Positions 13,323 through 15,261 of a DNA stretch of 15,261 nt are shown here, one piece after another. Numbering within the stretch: the first letter of the stretch is position 1; every line of letters starts with the position of its first letter. Both the position numbers and the translations under genes were made by a program. Source of the DNA: an uncultured Clostridia bacterium (lineage in GTDB: Bacteria > Bacillota > Clostridia > TANB77 > CAG-508); assembly GCA_934183045.1 (NCBI GenBank), contig CAKPRW010000031.1, positions 1 through 15,261 on the forward strand, read 5' to 3'. The notes beneath the pieces were generated by a model. That model was given only the letters and a program-made list of their open reading frames with translations, did not search any database and was not told the origin of the DNA.

Positions 13323-15261
13323 CTACACTTTCAATTCTTTTTCTAGGTAAACAGAATAAATATATATTTTATCAACTTTCCTATTTAATGCACTTTCCAA
13401 AGCGTTTTTATATAACTCAAGTTGTTTAGTATATTTATGTATTAATTCATCTTCTTTACCTTTTTGTACATAATCTGTTTTGTAATCTACTAAAACCAAT
13501 TCATCATTTTCGTTTATGTAATATAAATCAATAATACCTTGTACTAGAATGTCATCATCTACTTCTTGACCGTATACTTCTTTTGCCGGTATATTAATGT
13601 AAAATGGCTTTTCTTTTTCTATTTGTTTAGCAAATTTGAGTTCTTCCCATATGGTAGATTTAGTAAAAGCTAATATTTTATATGGAGAAATAACTTCCGC
13701 TTCTTTTTTTGTAATAATTTGTTTTGACAATAAGTCTTCAATTAATTCCTTAACACTATCCATTGTGTATTCTTTCTTTTCATCAAGTTTTTGTAAACAC
13801 AAATGAACTAATGTACCTTTTTGTGCAGAAGTAATTTTATTTTCTTCATCTTCTCTTAAAAATTGTGGTTCTGGTAAAGTGTTTTCTGCTATTTTAATTT
13901 CTTCGTCATTTATTTTCATTGCCTCGCTATCAGCATTATTTTCTTTAATTAATACTGTATCTAATGTAGGCTCTAAAAAGTCTTCATTCTGCATTTGTTT
14001 AATTTTTGTTACAGATGTTTTTGTTGGTATAATTGTAGATGATTCATAGTCATATGACCAATTTAGTGTTTTTTCTATTCTTTTTATGTTGTTTTGATCA
14101 ACTTCTTGATCTTGTAATGTCTTTATTACTTCTATTTCATTATTATTGGTATTTTCAAACGATTTGATCAGATCACTTCTATTCCAAATATAAAAATCAA
14201 CTAATTCAGATATTGTATCTTTTTCATATTGATATACCAACATGATCCAATCTAAATACCTCTTATATTTTTTTACTAAAATTGGATTTATTTTAGCTGA
14301 ACATTTAGAATATCGATTAACTTGTTGTTCTATTTTTTCTATTTCTTTTTCATAATCTTTTGATAAACCTGTAATAAATAGTTTTTCTTTTGCCCTAGTT
14401 AAAGCAACATATAATATCCTCATTTCTTCTGATAAAGTTTCAACTAGTATTTTATTTTTCATTGATATTTTAGTTAATGTATCATATTGAACTTGTCTTT
14501 CATAATCTATGTATTTTACTCCGATTCCCATTTCTTGATGTAACAAAATATTTTGATTTAAGTCCATCAAATTGAACTGTTTTCCAGTACTTGACAAAAA
14601 TACTACTGGGAATTCCAAACCTTTACTTTTGTGTATACTCATAATTCTAACAACATTATCATTTTCTCCAATTAGCTTAGCAGTTCCTAGATCACCACTA
14701 CTTAATTTCAATTTATCTATAAAGTTAATAAAATTATATAGTCCTTTAAAATTAGATGTTTCATATTGTCTTGCTCTTTGAAATAACATTTTTAAATTCG
14801 CTTGTCTTAATGGTCCGTTTGGCATTAATCCAACATAGTTATAATAACCTGTGTCAATGTAGATTTTCCAAATTAATTCATCTAAAGCTAAATATTCTTG
14901 TTCTTTTCTCCATTTTTCTATATTACTGAAGAATTGTTCAATTTTTATTTTTAGATTTTCTGTTACATTTGGCTTTGACTTTTGCATACATGTATAAAAG
15001 TCATCATATTTATCAGTTAGTCTTATTTCTACTAATTCATCATCTGTAAACTTACCTATATTAGACCTTAACACAGTTACTAATGGTATATCTTGTAATG
15101 GATTATCTATAATTTTTAATAAAGACATTATTGTTTGTATTTCAATTGAATCCAAGTATTCTTGTGAGCTGTCTGAAAATACTGGTATATCTAAACGTAT
15201 TATCTCTTGTTCATAAATAGGAGCTATATTGAATGTTGATCTTAGAAGAACTACTATATCC
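13323..15261 (-). CDS. addA: ATP-dependent helicase/nuclease subunit A, C-terminal part (cut by right edge)
   Basis: The frame stays open to the right edge, giving 645 residues of an enzyme normally about 1,200 long; the ATPase Walker A region lies outside. AddAB processes double-strand breaks, unwinding and degrading ends until a Chi site and then loading RecA. Visible here are DIVVLLRSTFN at the right end, IQTIMSLLKIIDNPLQDIPL, helicase motif V in IMSIHKSKGLEFPVVFL, and motif VI in EEMRILYVALTRAKEKLF. The C-terminal RecB-type nuclease domain has GTLVHLCLQ (metal His), QGIIDLYYI (Asp), LVLVDYKTDY (Asp and Lys) and YTKQLELYKNAL (Gln). All nuclease residues are present, so the nuclease should be active. 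The stop is TAG, the only non-TAA stop seen. An internal TTG near 15155 is not a start, because family sequence continues upstream of it. addB usually lies just upstream, beyond this window. Confidence 0.95.
   Translation of the reverse strand, partial: DIVVLLRSTFNIAPIYEQEIIRLDIPVFSDSSQEYLDSIEIQTIMSLLKIIDNPLQDIPLVTVLRSNIGKFTDDELVEIRLTDKYDDFYTCMQKSKPNVTENLKIKIEQFFSNIEKWRKEQEYLALDELIWKIYIDTGYYNYVGLMPNGPLRQANLKMLFQRARQYETSNFKGLYNFINFIDKLKLSSGDLGTAKLIGENDNVVRIMSIHKSKGLEFPVVFLSSTGKQFNLMDLNQNILLHQEMGIGVKYIDYERQVQYDTLTKISMKNKILVETLSEEMRILYVALTRAKEKLFITGLSKDYEKEIEKIEQQVNRYSKCSAKINPILVKKYKRYLDWIMLVYQYEKDTISELVDFYIWNRSDLIKSFENTNNNEIEVIKTLQDQEVDQNNIKRIEKTLNWSYDYESSTIIPTKTSVTKIKQMQNEDFLEPTLDTVLIKENNADSEAMKINDEEIKIAENTLPEPQFLREDEENKITSAQKGTLVHLCLQKLDEKKEYTMDSVKELIEDLLSKQIITKKEAEVISPYKILAFTKSTIWEELKFAKQIEKEKPFYINIPAKEVYGQEVDDDILVQGIIDLYYINENDELVLVDYKTDYVQKGKEDELIHKYTKQLELYKNALESALNRKVDKIYIYSVYLEKELKV

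Noticed and set aside
13323..15155. Complete 610-aa gene starting at a TTG near 15155
   Set aside because: The upstream in-frame residues (DIVVLLRSTFN ... SDSSQEYLDS) are continuous AddA family sequence, so the gene is cut by the window edge.
1..15261. Alternative genetic code with TGA as tryptophan, suggested by low GC and no TGA stops among the visible genes
   Set aside because: Tryptophan is encoded by TGG, no gene is interrupted by TGA, and about a dozen genes is too few to infer stop loss in an AT-rich genome.
1..15261. CRISPR arrays, tRNA/rRNA genes, transposases, integrases, prophage structural genes, toxin-antitoxin pairs
   Set aside because: None could be recognised by eye on either strand; the DnaB-like ATPase alone is not evidence of a prophage.

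Overview
The window is very AT-rich. Every gene follows a strong Shine-Dalgarno sequence (GGAGG type), promoters look like sigma-A (TTGACA/TATAAT), and terminators are hairpins with T-runs. Gene content (SmpB, class II aldolase, Prx6-type peroxiredoxin, DUF1540, RqcH, AddA) points to a low-GC Firmicute, most likely an anaerobic, possibly uncultured, clostridial lineage. Tryptophan is TGG and the visible stops are TAA (one TAG), so the code looks standard. I see no transposase, integrase, CRISPR array, tRNA or rRNA; this reads as ordinary chromosome.

Layout, left to right. Positions 1-1136 (minus): an OmpR-type response regulator overlapping a sensor histidine kinase that runs off the left edge. 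Positions 1369-2404 (plus): two small exported proteins, each with a signal peptide, low-complexity middle and C-terminal membrane helix, separated by a terminator. Positions 2563-3018 (plus): smpB. Positions 3088-5200 (minus): class II fructose-bisphosphate aldolase, a 54-aa DUF1540 Cys protein and a Prx6-type peroxiredoxin. Positions 5376-5852 (plus): a two-helix membrane protein of unknown function. Positions 5892-10701 (minus): a probable operon of a GH3 (NagZ-like) enzyme, a DUF2207 membrane protein and a divergent DnaB-like ATPase. Positions 10891-12621 (plus): rqcH. Positions 12762-13235 (minus): a small membrane-anchored protein. Positions 13323 to the right edge (minus): the C-terminal part of addA.

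Functional links. SmpB (trans-translation) and RqcH (Ala-tailing ribosome quality control) are separate ribosome-rescue factors on separate transcripts. The two-component system may control the small exported protein gene beside it: heptamer direct repeats with 11-bp spacing occur before both the regulator gene and the divergent gene at 1369, the geometry typical of OmpR/PhoB-family sites. The aldolase promoter is followed by a perfect 14-bp inverted repeat over the predicted transcription start, suggesting an operator. The 3' end of the DUF2207 gene appears frameshifted inside a GC-rich glycine tract; the normal family ending and a normal intergenic gap exist in another frame.

I found no convincing new multi-gene defence or mobile system. 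The parts least explained are the nagZ-DUF2207-dnaB-like operon, the paired small exported proteins, and the regulatory repeats.
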